This document shows, in pieces, positions 16,913 to 26,216 of a DNA stretch of 64,000 nt. This DNA is from Owenweeksia sp. TMED14 (GTDB lineage Bacteria > Bacteroidota > Bacteroidia > Flavobacteriales > Schleiferiaceae). Numbering within the stretch: the stretch's first letter is position 1; every line of letters begins with the position of its first letter. The notes beneath the pieces were generated by a model. It saw only the letters and a program-made list of their open reading frames with translations. It did no database searches and had not been told where the DNA came from. The stretch is from the NCBI GenBank assembly GCA_949529985.1, contig CATIRS010000024.1, positions 55,833 through 119,832 on the forward strand, in the 5' to 3' direction. The position numbers and the translations under genes are program-made.

Positions 16913-17812
16913 CTAAGAAATTACGGAAATCAACTTCTCCGTTAGAGACTTAACGTCAGGAGAGATATATATCTCCGATAGATTAATCTTAGGTTCCCAA
17001 TTCTGCGCTCCATATCCAGTCAGATATGCTGGAACACCGTCTAACTCATTGGTTAATTCATGCAAATAAGAATCCCTACTATCATAATCTGGTGTGGTAG
17101 TCCAAATGGAAACGATTCCTTTCCACTTCTTTTCTCCATTAAAAAGTGGCTTAATGAAATCCAATGGAACTGATTGACCTAAATAAACAACTGCTTGCCC
17201 ATTAAGTTTCAATACATAATGAATGTAAAGCAAACCAATTTCGTGCATTTCACTTTCTGGTAAATAAATTAAAAAGCCAGGAAAATCTATCGACGCTTTT
17301 TTTGCTGGTAATCGATCTAAAGCTGTATATAACTTTTGCTTAATCAAATTACTTGCAAAATGTTCGTGAGCAACCCCGATAGTATTTGTTTGCCACATAA
17401 CACCAAGCTGATAAATGAATCCCCCAACTACTTTTGTAAAAGTTTCATTCTCCCCTACATTTTTAATGCTTTCTTCTAAAATTTCAGTAAACAAGGGCTC
17501 ATTTAGGTCTATTGTAGCTTGAATCAATCTTGCTATCTGAGAGGGAGAATGATTTTGAGTGACCGCTAAGTCTTCAACAGCATTATTCATTTGATTCTCA
17601 GAAAGCTTTGCAACTCTGCTAATTCGCCATCCTTTATGAATAAGAGCAGAAATATTAAGCAATTTTTTTAAATCACTATCTGAATACAGTCTAATATTTG
17701 TTTTCGTTCTTTTTGGAACTATGATGTCATATCGCTGTTCCCACACTCTCAAAGTGTGAGCCTTGATTCCTGAGAGATGTTCTAAGTCTTTAATGCTGTA
17801 GTTCTTAAGCAT
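16913..17812 (-). CDS. MerR-family regulator with B12-binding domain, CarH/LitR-type photoreceptor
   Basis: A 299-residue regulator. The N-terminal MerR winged helix (1-about 70: YSIKDLEHLSGIKAHTLRVW, RYDI, RLYSDSDLKKL) is followed by a helical bundle with the light-sensing Wx9EH motif (W140, E150, H151) and a cobalamin-binding domain with ExHxxG (E188, H190). In CarH/LitR proteins these bind adenosylcobalamin, hold a DNA-bound tetramer in the dark and release DNA when light breaks the Co-C bond. All key residues are kept, so a B12-dependent photoreceptor is the best reading. It lies 116 bp upstream of the ECF gene on the same strand. B12 could come from uptake, since no cob genes are in the window. 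Confidence 0.88.
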   Translation of the reverse strand: MLKNYSIKDLEHLSGIKAHTLRVWEQRYDIIVPKRTKTNIRLYSDSDLKKLLNISALIHKGWRISRVAKLSENQMNNAVEDLAVTQNHSPSQIARLIQATIDLNEPLFTEILEESIKNVGENETFTKVVGGFIYQLGVMWQTNTIGVAHEHFASNLIKQKLYTALDRLPAKKASIDFPGFLIYLPESEMHEIGLLYIHYVLKLNGQAVVYLGQSVPLDFIKPLFNGEKKWKGIVSIWTTTPDYDSRDSYLHELTNELDGVPAYLTGYGAQNWEPKINLSEIYISPDVKSLTEKLISVIS

Positions 17813-17886
17813 TTTTATTAAACGCTCAAAATAACAATTTGTTCAATCGAGAACAACTTACATTTGCAACGAAAAAATATTCTATT

Positions 17887-19467
17887 GTGAAAATAGCTGA
17901 AGAAATTCTCCGAAGACGGACTTTTGGAATCGTATCCCACCCAGATGCAGGAAAAACAACTTTAACAGAAAAGTTACTTCTTTTTGGTGGGGCTATTCAA
18001 GAAGCAGGAGCTGTAAAGAGCAATAAAATAAAAAAATCTGCTACATCTGACTTCATGGAAATTGAAAAACAACGAGGTATATCTGTTGCAACCTCCGTAA
18101 TGGCATTTGAATATTTAGATAAGCATATAAATATTTTAGATACACCTGGACACCAGGATTTCGCAGAAGATACATTTCGAACACTTACAGCAGTTGATTC
18201 AGCTATAGTAGTAGTAGATGTAGCAAAAGGAGTTGAAACTCAAACTGAAAAACTTGTTCACGTTTGCAGAATGAGAGAAACACCAATTATGGTCTTTATC
18301 AATAAACTCGATAGAGAAGGACGAGATGGGTTTGATCTGCTAGATGAAATCGAAGGTAAATTGGGACTAAAGCTTTGTCCACTATCATGGCCAGTAGGTA
18401 TGGGTGCAGAATTTCAAGGTGTTTATAACATATGGAATTCAAGCTTATTACTTTATGAAGGAAACAATAAGCAGAAGATTGGAAATTCCATCTCCATCAA
18501 TGATCTTAATGATCCTGAATTAGAAATTAAAATCGGAAAAGAAGCAGCTACTTCTCTCAGGAATGAAATTGAATTAATCAAGGCGGTTTACCAAAAATTT
18601 GATAAAAATGAATATCTCAAGGCTAAAGTTTGCCCAGTTTTCTTTGGTTCTGCCTTAAATAATTTTGGAGTTAAAGAATTGCTAGATTGTTTTGTGGAAA
18701 TTGCGCCATCTCCACAGCCAAAAAAAGCAGAAGAGCGAAGTGTTGATCCCAATGAAGAAAAATTCAGCGGCTTTATTTTTAAAATTCATGCAAATATTGA
18801 TCCTAAACATCGTTCAAGAATTGCCTTTATGAAAATAGTGTCTGGAGAATTTCAAAGAAATAAAAATTACCTACATGTTCGTGAGAAAAGAGAACTAAAA
18901 TTCTCAAGCCCATTGACTTTTTTAGCAAGTAAAAGAGCCATTGTGAATTCAGCATTTCCAGGAGATATAGTAGGGCTACCAGATACTGGTAATTTCAGAA
19001 TCGGAGACAGCTTAACTTCTGGAGAAAATTTAAACTTTAAGGGTATTCCAAGTTTTTCTCCCGAACATTTCCGTTTTATTAATAATGCTGATCCATTAAA
19101 ATCAAAACAACTCAACAAAGGTATTGATCAATTGATGGATGAGGGCGTAGCCCAACTCTTTACCCTTGAATCAAATGGAAGAAGAATAATTGGTACCGTT
19201 GGGGCTCTTCAATATGAGGTTATTCAATACAGATTAGAACATGAATACGGAGCTACATGCAGTTACGAGCAGTATAATTCTCACAAAGCATTATGGGTAG
19301 AATCAAAGGACAAGAATCAACTTGATGCGTTTGTAAAACTGAAATCAAGGTATATCGCCGCGGACAAATTTGGACGTCTTGTATTTTTTGCAGACTCCGC
19401 TTTCGGCCTCGAAATGGCAATTGAAAAATTTGACGAGCTAATTTTTCACGAAAAATCTGAATACTAG
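17887..19467 (+). CDS. prfC: Peptide chain release factor 3
   Basis: Translational GTPase that removes RF1/RF2 from the ribosome after termination. The G domain has SHPDAGKTTLTEKL, a switch segment with EKQRGISV, DTPGHQDF and INKLDREGRD, followed by translation-factor domains II and III. The frame is open from a TTG at 17839, but I prefer the GTG at 17887: the resulting N-terminus (VKIAEEILRRRTFGIVSHPDAG) matches the usual RF3 start, leaves 74 bp for a divergent promoter with the MerR gene, and gives 526 residues, the normal size. The stop lies 4 bp from the fabI stop, tail to tail. Confidence 0.93.
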   Translation: MKIAEEILRRRTFGIVSHPDAGKTTLTEKLLLFGGAIQEAGAVKSNKIKKSATSDFMEIEKQRGISVATSVMAFEYLDKHINILDTPGHQDFAEDTFRTLTAVDSAIVVVDVAKGVETQTEKLVHVCRMRETPIMVFINKLDREGRDGFDLLDEIEGKLGLKLCPLSWPVGMGAEFQGVYNIWNSSLLLYEGNNKQKIGNSISINDLNDPELEIKIGKEAATSLRNEIELIKAVYQKFDKNEYLKAKVCPVFFGSALNNFGVKELLDCFVEIAPSPQPKKAEERSVDPNEEKFSGFIFKIHANIDPKHRSRIAFMKIVSGEFQRNKNYLHVREKRELKFSSPLTFLASKRAIVNSAFPGDIVGLPDTGNFRIGDSLTSGENLNFKGIPSFSPEHFRFINNADPLKSKQLNKGIDQLMDEGVAQLFTLESNGRRIIGTVGALQYEVIQYRLEHEYGATCSYEQYNSHKALWVESKDKNQLDAFVKLKSRYIAADKFGRLVFFADSAFGLEMAIEKFDELIFHEKSEY

Positions 19468-19471
19468 CAAT

Positions 19472-20287
19472 TTACTCGCCGTCCATAAATTGATTTAAAA
19501 CATCTTGACTTACACCTGTCATGCTGAAACCTCCATCGTGATAAAGGTTTTGCATCGTCACCCGCTTTGTTAAATCTGAGAATAAAGAAACACAGTAATT
19601 AGCACAGTCCTCAGCTGTAGCATTACCCAATGGACTCATCTTTTCAGCAAAATTCAAAAACCCCATAAACCCTTTAACACCGCTACCTGCAGTTGTAACG
19701 GTAGGAGATTGTGAAATAGTATTGACTCGAACATTATTTTTTAAACCATAGTGATATCCAAAACTTCGCGCTACTGATTCCAAATACGACTTGTTTTCTG
19801 CCATATCATTATAATCAGGAAATGTCCTTTGAGCAGCCATGTAAGTAAGACCCAAAACTGATCCCCAATCATTAATAGCATCCATTTTATAGGCTGTTTG
19901 AAGAAGTTTATGAAAACTAACGGCAGAAACATCCCACCCCTTAGTAAGAAAGTCATAATTTAAATCTGTGTAGGGTCTGTTTTTCCTAACATTCACTGAC
20001 ATTCCAATACTGTGTAAAACAAAGTCAACCTTTCCACCAAAATGCTCCATTGACTTGGTAAGTAAATTTTGAAGTTCCTCTAAATTTGTTGCGTCTGCAC
20101 TTATGACCGGTGCATTGATAGATTCCGCTAAAGAGTTTATTTCACCCAATCTCATAGCAATTGGAGCATTTGTTAGTACTACTTTAGCACCTGCTGCATG
20201 ACAATGCTCTGCCACCTTCCAAGCTATAGATTCCCTATTTAGAGCACCAAAAATTATTCCTTTTTTACCTTCAAGTAACGTATTCAT
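19472..20287 (-). CDS. fabI: Enoyl-ACP reductase (NADH) FabI
   Basis: Last step of each fatty-acid elongation cycle; reduces trans-2-enoyl-ACP. It is a short-chain dehydrogenase of 271 residues. Visible are the FabI-style nucleotide site (GALNRESIAWKVAEH), HSIG, and the catalytic YNDMAENK in which Tyr and Lys are separated by six residues, the spacing that sets FabI apart from ordinary SDRs (YxxxK). An upstream Tyr in LTYMAAQR matches the second FabI tyrosine. It follows recN by 29 bp and is probably the last gene of the bamD-to-fabI run. Confidence 0.94.
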   Translation of the reverse strand: MNTLLEGKKGIIFGALNRESIAWKVAEHCHAAGAKVVLTNAPIAMRLGEINSLAESINAPVISADATNLEELQNLLTKSMEHFGGKVDFVLHSIGMSVNVRKNRPYTDLNYDFLTKGWDVSAVSFHKLLQTAYKMDAINDWGSVLGLTYMAAQRTFPDYNDMAENKSYLESVARSFGYHYGLKNNVRVNTISQSPTVTTAGSGVKGFMGFLNFAEKMSPLGNATAEDCANYCVSLFSDLTKRVTMQNLYHDGGFSMTGVSQDVLNQFMDGE

Positions 20288-20316
20288 TATTTTAATTTTA
20301 AGATTACAAATTTCGT

Positions 20317-21966
20317 TTAATTTTTTAGAAGAAACTTAGCTTGCGCAAGTGCAGTTTCTGTAATTTTTTTTCCGGTCAACAAACGTGCAACCTCAAAAAC
20401 TCGGTCTTTTTTTGATAAAGTCAGTAAATCAGTTTGAGTTCCACCATTTTTTGAATTCTTTTCAACTCTCCAATGGCTACTCCCCGCAGCTCCAACTTGA
20501 GGGAGATGAGTGATAGCGATTACTTGAGAGTATTTACCCATTTCACGAAACATATCAGCAACTTTTGCAGCCGTACTTCCTGAAACACCACTATCAATTT
20601 CATCAAAAAGGATCGTCTCCAAATCTTTCCCTTGAACAAATAAACTTTTTAAAGCGAGCATTAATCGATTACTTTCTCCTCCACTTGCGACCTTTTCAAC
20701 AGGTTGCATTTCTTGACCAGAATTTGCAGAAAATAAAAGTGTATATCTGTGCATGCCATATGATTCAGGAGATACAATAGATTCGTAAATAATAGAGAAC
20801 ATTGTGTTTTCCATATTTAAATCAGCTAATGACGATTTCACTGAAATCTCAATCCCTGAAAATAATTTTAATCTTTCCTCATGAACTTTATTGGCTGCTT
20901 TTTCCAATTTTAGTTTTATGATGTTTAAACCTTTTTCAAGTTCTTTCCTGTAGTCATTCCCTTCATCATATGAGTCTAACTGAACTTTCCAATTGGATCG
21001 CAAAACCAGTAAATCTTCTAAAGAATTAACTCGATGTTTCCTTAATAGCTGATCTATTAAATTTAGCCTTCCCTCAATATCAAACTGCCTTTCAGGGTTA
21101 GGTTCAATCTTTTCTAAAAATAATTCTAACTGATGTGTGACAGATTGAAACAGATCTTGAATAGATCCAGCATCTTCTCTCACAGAGTCAAATATTGATG
21201 ATTGACGATTTAATTTGTCTAACGCACCTACCCATTCAGTAATACCATCATTGAGTCCTGAACTCATTTCTGTTTTTTGTCTAATTTCTTTTAAAAGTAT
21301 TTGAATATCTTGGGAGCCAGAAAGTAGTTTTAATTCTGCGCGCAACTCCTCCTCCTCCGTTGGATCAAAGTTTGCCAAATCTACCTCCTCCATGACAAAT
21401 GAAATATAGCTTGGATCAAATTTTACACCAAAATCATCTTTAAGTTTAGCCATTCTTAATTCAAGCTCTTTGAACTCTTTATATACTGATAAATAACTCT
21501 CTCGAAATGAATTCAGATTTCCGAAACTATCCAAAAAATCAGCAATAAATCTTGGATCGCTGAGGAATGCTCCGTTTCGTTGGCTGTGAATATCAATTAA
21601 TTCTTCAGAGAGTCGTTTTAGGTCATCAAGCCTTACTGGACTATCGTTTATAAAAGCCCTTGACTTGCCACTAGAAGATATTTCCCTACGAAGAGTATTC
21701 AACTCCAAAAAATCCCAATCTTCGCTTATAAAACGCTGTTCCCATTTTTTTTTATCTAAGATGAAGTCTGCCTCAACTACACACTTTTCACCACCTAAAG
21801 CCAGCGATTTCAAATCTGCTCTGCCCCCTAAAGCTAATTGAAGTGCACCTAATAATATTGATTTACCAGCACCAGTTTCACCTGTAACAACAGTGAAACC
21901 TGGTTTTATTACTTGATCTAAACTCTTAATCAAGGCAAAATTTCGTATGTGTAGACCACTAAGCAT
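20317..21966 (-). CDS. recN: DNA repair protein RecN
   Basis: SMC-like ATPase for double-strand-break repair, 549 residues. The Walker A motif VVTGETGAGKSILLGALQL lies near the N-terminus. A long, helix-rich middle (about 150-370) would form the short coiled coil. The ABC signature VASGGESNRLMLALK, Walker B TILFDEIDSGVSG and the following ITHLPQVG complete the head domain. The gene lies 27 bp after the DUF4835 gene in the conserved coaBC-DUF4835-recN order. Confidence 0.96.
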   Translation of the reverse strand: MLSGLHIRNFALIKSLDQVIKPGFTVVTGETGAGKSILLGALQLALGGRADLKSLALGGEKCVVEADFILDKKKWEQRFISEDWDFLELNTLRREISSSGKSRAFINDSPVRLDDLKRLSEELIDIHSQRNGAFLSDPRFIADFLDSFGNLNSFRESYLSVYKEFKELELRMAKLKDDFGVKFDPSYISFVMEEVDLANFDPTEEEELRAELKLLSGSQDIQILLKEIRQKTEMSSGLNDGITEWVGALDKLNRQSSIFDSVREDAGSIQDLFQSVTHQLELFLEKIEPNPERQFDIEGRLNLIDQLLRKHRVNSLEDLLVLRSNWKVQLDSYDEGNDYRKELEKGLNIIKLKLEKAANKVHEERLKLFSGIEISVKSSLADLNMENTMFSIIYESIVSPESYGMHRYTLLFSANSGQEMQPVEKVASGGESNRLMLALKSLFVQGKDLETILFDEIDSGVSGSTAAKVADMFREMGKYSQVIAITHLPQVGAAGSSHWRVEKNSKNGGTQTDLLTLSKKDRVFEVARLLTGKKITETALAQAKFLLKN

Positions 21967-21993
21967 AGTGAGGGAAATTTACTTGAAAATCGT

Positions 21994-22905
21994 TTAACGA
22001 CTCATGTTTATGTAACTATTAGAATTTGATGGATCCATCGTCTGAAGATCCTTAATCAGATCTTCAGATTGATATTTAGGACCACCTCCAAATATTTGAC
22101 GAATTTCATCAGACTTAGTATCAAAAAACCACTGTAATAAAAAACTATTTGGCTGTCTTGTATGAATTGATTTAAGTCTTTTTAGAGACGAAGCCAATAT
22201 TTCTTTCACGGCCATTTGCTGAGAAGGATCATATAGCTTGTCGACCCCCATCCTATGATATTCGTACCAAACTGATATAAAATCAGAATTTGCAGGGTTC
22301 ATAACATCTTCGATCAACCAATAACGATTCAAGGTATTTTCAAATCGGCCCCAACCACCTCCAGCTCCAGCAGATGATGCATTAGCAGTAATAACTTGAG
22401 CTTGAGAGAAATAAGTGGTTTGGTTAGAGCTAAAAGAAGCTGCATCAAGACCAAGTGCAACGTAACAATAAAACGAGATTATAGATGTCAAATTACTTGA
22501 ATGTCTTCCAATATTAAACTCTAAAACTGTATTTGACCGGTAATTAAAACTTAGGTCACCATCTTGAATTAGAAGCGTTGGAGATTGATAGTCTGACATG
22601 TAAACCGGTCTTGCAAATTGAAGCTGAAGATTTCCAGACATGTTTGAAGAATTTGGATCATAGTTTGTTATTGTCAAAACCATAGATCCCCTTATTTTTT
22701 CTTTATCTTCAAAAGACACTTTTGTCCATGCCTGCTGATTAATGAAATTTCTTAATGCCGTTTCTAGATTTGAAAATATCTGACGATCGTTAGTTTGAAC
22801 TCCTGGTGCCTGAACTTTGACATCAATGGAGAATTCCTGAGCCACTAAACCAGAAAAAATAAAAAATGTTAAGATAACAATATATAAAACTCTCATATTT
22901 TCCAA
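21994..22905 (-). CDS. DUF4835 family exported protein (PorD-like)
   Basis: A 303-residue protein with an N-terminal signal peptide (about 1-22, hydrophobic LYIVILTFFIFSGLVAQ) and a largely beta-rich body: SIDVKVQAPGVQTNDRQIF opens the mature chain. The family is nearly confined to Bacteroidota, sits between coaBC and recN in many genomes, and is listed as PorD among type IX secretion accessory proteins; its mechanism is not known to me. The presence of T9SS-type substrates in this window (CotH protein at 46.6 kb) fits. The start overlaps coaBC by 13 bp. Confidence 0.82.
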   Translation of the reverse strand: MENMRVLYIVILTFFIFSGLVAQEFSIDVKVQAPGVQTNDRQIFSNLETALRNFINQQAWTKVSFEDKEKIRGSMVLTITNYDPNSSNMSGNLQLQFARPVYMSDYQSPTLLIQDGDLSFNYRSNTVLEFNIGRHSSNLTSIISFYCYVALGLDAASFSSNQTTYFSQAQVITANASSAGAGGGWGRFENTLNRYWLIEDVMNPANSDFISVWYEYHRMGVDKLYDPSQQMAVKEILASSLKRLKSIHTRQPNSFLLQWFFDTKSDEIRQIFGGGPKYQSEDLIKDLQTMDPSNSNSYINMSR

Positions 22906-24110
22906 TTATGTTCCATCCAATAAACTAAATTCGAAGCTATTGATTTCTTTGACTGTATTGGCCATGAGTCAATGTTTTTTGACGTTATTATTGACACAGT
23001 ATTATTCTCAGAATCCATTGTAGCATTATTAGTATCCGTAAAGTTTAAAACTATAGCATCTGCCGATTTCGATGTTAATTTGCTACGAGCATTCTTTAAT
23101 CCATTTTCAGTTTCTAAAGCAAATCCTAAAACATATTGCCCTTCTAACCTATTTCTTCCAATTTCGGTTAAAATATCAGGATTTAATTCAAACTTAATTG
23201 ACTCCATAGCGGCATTTTCCTTCTTGATCTTTTCCTTAGCAACATTCTTCGGACGATAATCAGAAACGGCAGCTGCTCCAATAAAAATATGGGATTTTGG
23301 CCAAATAGCCATGGCTTCATCTCTCATCTCCATGGCAGAAGTAACTGGCCGATATGTCACACCGTCTAAACCAGACTGATGATATCGCGATGGGCCGTGA
23401 ATCCATGTTACCATTGCGCCATAATCAGAAAGCACCTTAACCAATTCAAGTCCCGTACGTCCAGTAGATCCATTACTAATAAATCTCACTGGGTCGATAA
23501 GTTCTCGCGTCGGCCCAGAAGTAATTACAACATTTTTATTTTGCCAATATTTTCTTTTTAGAAAATGAGAACGAATTCGTAAAACTATTAAATCAAGCTC
23601 GACCATGCGCCCTGGACCAGTTAATCCACTGGCTAGATATCCGCTAGGTGAAGGAAAAACGATATGTCCAAAAGCTCTCAGCTTTTCTAAGTTCATTTGA
23701 TTCGCTGGATTATCGAACATATCTAGATCCATAGCAGGGGCCCAAAAAACTTTACATTTTGAAGATAAAATCGTAGCAAGGAGCAAATTATCACAAATTC
23801 CATTGACATATTTCCCAATAGTATTTGATGTTGCTGGTGCTACAACAATAACGTCAGCCCAACCGGCAAGGTCGACATGACTATTCCAAGATATATTTCC
23901 TGAATCTTTTAATACAAGATCATGCTCGACAGGATTTCCAGACAAGGAAGCTAGTGTGAGCGGGCTTACAAATTGTTGAGCACTATTTGTTATGACAACA
24001 CGTACATCCATATCTTCTGTCCGGAGTAATCTAACAAGAAATGGAATTTTATAGGCCGCTATCCCACCAGAAACAGCTAAAAGAATATGCTTACCCTTGA
24101 GGGCGCTCAT
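22893..24110 (-). CDS. coaBC: Bifunctional phosphopantothenoylcysteine decarboxylase / phosphopantothenate-cysteine ligase
   Basis: Two middle steps of coenzyme A synthesis. The N-terminal flavoprotein CoaC domain opens with KHILLAVSGGIAAYK and carries the active-site His in SHVDLAGWADVIVVAPATSNTIGK and the APAMDLDMF loop. The C-terminal CoaB domain begins near residue 190 with VVITSGPTRELIDPVRFISN, followed by GAAAVSDYRPK and EKIKKEN with the conserved lysines. Complete at 405 residues. Overlaps rpoZ by four bases, consistent with one operon. Confidence 0.96.
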   Translation of the reverse strand: MSALKGKHILLAVSGGIAAYKIPFLVRLLRTEDMDVRVVITNSAQQFVSPLTLASLSGNPVEHDLVLKDSGNISWNSHVDLAGWADVIVVAPATSNTIGKYVNGICDNLLLATILSSKCKVFWAPAMDLDMFDNPANQMNLEKLRAFGHIVFPSPSGYLASGLTGPGRMVELDLIVLRIRSHFLKRKYWQNKNVVITSGPTRELIDPVRFISNGSTGRTGLELVKVLSDYGAMVTWIHGPSRYHQSGLDGVTYRPVTSAMEMRDEAMAIWPKSHIFIGAAAVSDYRPKNVAKEKIKKENAAMESIKFELNPDILTEIGRNRLEGQYVLGFALETENGLKNARSKLTSKSADAIVLNFTDTNNATMDSENNTVSIITSKNIDSWPIQSKKSIASNLVYWMEHNWKI

Positions 24111-24439
24111 GCATCGACTTTATCCTCATCAGGATAGCGATTGTATATTTTTCCCTCTAACCATTCTCGAACCGCCATGGCATGAGGCTTAGGTATCGCT
24201 TCGTATTGCTTAGAGAATTCTATTTGCTCACGATTTTCAAAAACTTCCTCTAACGAGTCTGTAGCGGATCTGAAGTCCTCTAATTTTTCATTTATTTCAG
24301 CACGAATGGTCTCATTTATTTGTTCTGCACGACGCGAAACAATCGAAATTGACTCGTAGATGTTATTCGTATCACGATCAAGTTCGTTAAAATCTAATGT
24401 CTCAGTAGTCTTACTCGCTAGCAAATGATTTTTATCCAT
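24107..24439 (-). CDS. rpoZ: DNA-directed RNA polymerase omega subunit (Bacteroidota type)
   Basis: Small assembly subunit of RNA polymerase. The Bacteroidota form is recognised by NNIYESISIVSRRAEQIN, an acidic helix (SLEEVFENREQIEFSKQYE) and the C-terminal KPHAMAVREWLEGKIYNR. I take the ATG at 24439 (MDKNHLLASK, 110 residues); an in-frame ATG three codons earlier at 24448 would overlap the promoter element. It lies between bamD and coaBC as in other Flavobacteriales. Confidence 0.88.
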   Translation of the reverse strand: MDKNHLLASKTTETLDFNELDRDTNNIYESISIVSRRAEQINETIRAEINEKLEDFRSATDSLEEVFENREQIEFSKQYEAIPKPHAMAVREWLEGKIYNRYPDEDKVDA

Positions 24440-24445
24440 GGTCAA

Positions 24446-24453
24446 CAAATTTA
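24446..24453 (-). promoter_or_regulatory. Candidate -7 element for rpoZ
   Basis: Minus strand TAAATTTG matches TAnnTTTG and ends 7 bp before the chosen rpoZ ATG (24439), so the transcript would be leaderless or nearly so. A TTG occurs 25 bp further upstream (24481-24479), longer than ideal. Probably an internal promoter of the bamD-to-fabI run. Confidence 0.35.
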
Positions 24454-24492
24454 ATTACGAAATTACGACTCTTTTGGTCAATATGATTGCTT

Positions 24493-25293
24493 CTATTGTG
24501 AAATATCTTTTTCTAAGAAAGCTTGCACTTTATTATATATATTTTGAGTCTCCTTCACCAGAGGACTATCAGGATATGAATCGCGAAATTCTAAAAACGA
24601 AGTATTAGCTTCCACATAACGATCTTTCTCACGACTTTTAATTGAGTTTTTAGCCAGTTCATATGCTGCTCGAAATCGAAGCGACATAGCCTGTTCTCGG
24701 AATGGAGAATCTGGGTATTCGCTTAACATGACATTAAAAGAAGTGACAGCGCTAGAATAGTTTGTTCGATGAAAATAACCTTTAGCGATGTCAAATGACT
24801 TTTGTTCCAACCTCTCTCGCAACTCATCAATTAAATTATTACAATCAACGGCACGATTACTTTCGGGGTGTGAGTTGATGAATAATTGCAACTCATCCAT
24901 TGCTTTAAAAATGTATGCCGGATCAAGGGTTGACCCAGGGGCTTCTAAATAGTAACAATAAGCAGTTAGATAAGCAGACTCCTCGGCAAAGTCATCACTA
25001 GGGAAAGTTTTAGAAAATGTTTTGAAGTGATAGCCAGCCAAGATGTAATCTTTCTGACCGTAAAGTGTAAGTGCATAATATTTATAAACTTCTTGAGCTC
25101 TGGTTGTTCCTCGAAAAGAAGACATGAGTTCATCTAGAATTGGAAATGCCTTATTGAATTTATTTTCTTCAAAATAAGAAATCGCATTTTCAAGCTTAAA
25201 TAAAGGATCACTACTTTTTAAAACCTTTTGGTAGTCACCGCATGAAGTGATGCAGAAAATTGCAGAAATTAACAGAAACCTAATAATTATCAT
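24493..25293 (-). CDS. bamD: Outer membrane assembly lipoprotein BamD
   Basis: Lipoprotein of the BAM machine that inserts beta-barrel proteins into the outer membrane. The signal peptide ends in a lipobox with Cys18 (FCITSCGDYQK). The mature part is a chain of TPR-like repeats: SYFEENKFNKAFPILDELM, YYALTLYGQKDYILAGYHF, SFDIAKGYFHRTNYSSAV and related units. The SDPLFKLENAISYF opening is typical of Bacteroidota BamD. Length 266 residues. Lies 32 bp after dapA. Confidence 0.92.
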   Translation of the reverse strand: MIIIRFLLISAIFCITSCGDYQKVLKSSDPLFKLENAISYFEENKFNKAFPILDELMSSFRGTTRAQEVYKYYALTLYGQKDYILAGYHFKTFSKTFPSDDFAEESAYLTAYCYYLEAPGSTLDPAYIFKAMDELQLFINSHPESNRAVDCNNLIDELRERLEQKSFDIAKGYFHRTNYSSAVTSFNVMLSEYPDSPFREQAMSLRFRAAYELAKNSIKSREKDRYVEANTSFLEFRDSYPDSPLVKETQNIYNKVQAFLEKDISQ

Positions 25294-25298
25294 AAAAA

Positions 25299-25306
25299 CA
25301 AAGGTA
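25299..25306 (-). promoter_or_regulatory. Candidate -7 element for bamD
   Basis: Minus strand TACCTTTG fits TAnnTTTG exactly but ends only 5 bp before the bamD ATG, implying a leaderless message if used. No TTG at -33. Could be coincidental since dapA lies just upstream on the same strand. Confidence 0.3.
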
Positions 25307-25325
25307 GTTTAAGGATTCATACTTT

Positions 25326-26216
25326 TTAATCCTTCGAATCACGAATTTCATCAATTTTAGCATTAATCAAATCTGTTGTTGCATCGCTAATCTTCCATAG
25401 TGGCAAACGAAGATTACTCTTTGATATACCAATGTATGCTAGAGCTGCTTTAACCCCCCCAGGATTCCCTTCTGCAAAAAGTAGCTGTGTATATTCAAAT
25501 AATTTATAATGTATTGATCTGGCATGAGAAAAACGACCTGCAAGAGCGGAATCCACCATATCCCTCAGTAGCTTTGGAAAACTTTGTCCAGAAACAGATA
25601 TCACGCCTTTAGCTCCAAGAGCAATCATAGAAAAAGTTAAATTATCATCACCTGAAAGCACATCAAAACCATCTGGAGAACCGCGAATGACTTCCATGAC
25701 CTGCTCTAAATCTCCACTTGCTTCCTTAATGGCAACTATATTCTCAAAATTGTTTGCTAAGTTTAAAATCGTTGTAGAACTCATATTAGTGGCAGTTCGT
25801 CCAGGCACATTATACAAGACAATTGGAAATTCTGAAACTCTAGAAATCTCTTTAAAATGTTCGTATACCCCATTCTGCGTTGGCTTATTGTAATAAGGCG
25901 TGACGCACAACACACCATCCACACCCTTCGGGATGCTTTTTAATGTAGAGCAGACTAATTTAGTATTGTTGCCACCTATCCCCATTAAAACAGGCAAAAC
26001 AGCATTGTTTTCTTTTATTATAAAACGTACGACAGCCTCTTTCTCTCTTTCACTTAATGTTGCAGATTCAGCGGTTGTTCCTAGGGTCACTAAAAAATCA
26101 ACACCTTCCTCAATACAATATTTAACCAATCTAGATAAAGACTCAAAGTCAATTTCTCCTGTGTCTTTAAAAGGTGTAATTAAAGCAACGCCTGTTCCCT
26201 TAAATATATTTTTCAT
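25326..26216 (-). CDS. dapA: 4-hydroxy-tetrahydrodipicolinate synthase
   Basis: Condenses pyruvate with aspartate semialdehyde on the way to lysine and meso-diaminopimelate for the cell wall. TIM-barrel enzyme with GTGVALITPF, the TLGTTAESATLS phosphate loop, PYYNKPTQNGVYEH, YNVPGRTATNM with the conserved Tyr, and the Schiff-base lysine in VAIKEASGDL. I use the ATG at 26216, whose ATGA overlaps the stop of the upstream gene; the frame continues nine codons further to 26243. The gene contains a run of seven G (NPGGV) but is intact. Confidence 0.95.
   Translation of the reverse strand: MKNIFKGTGVALITPFKDTGEIDFESLSRLVKYCIEEGVDFLVTLGTTAESATLSEREKEAVVRFIIKENNAVLPVLMGIGGNNTKLVCSTLKSIPKGVDGVLCVTPYYNKPTQNGVYEHFKEISRVSEFPIVLYNVPGRTATNMSSTTILNLANNFENIVAIKEASGDLEQVMEVIRGSPDGFDVLSGDDNLTFSMIALGAKGVISVSGQSFPKLLRDMVDSALAGRFSHARSIHYKLFEYTQLLFAEGNPGGVKAALAYIGISKSNLRLPLWKISDATTDLINAKIDEIRDSKD

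Noticed and set aside
25451-25460. Run of seven C in dapA as a second slippage site
   Set aside because: It encodes the conserved NPGGV stretch in frame, and seven is short for high-frequency slippage.
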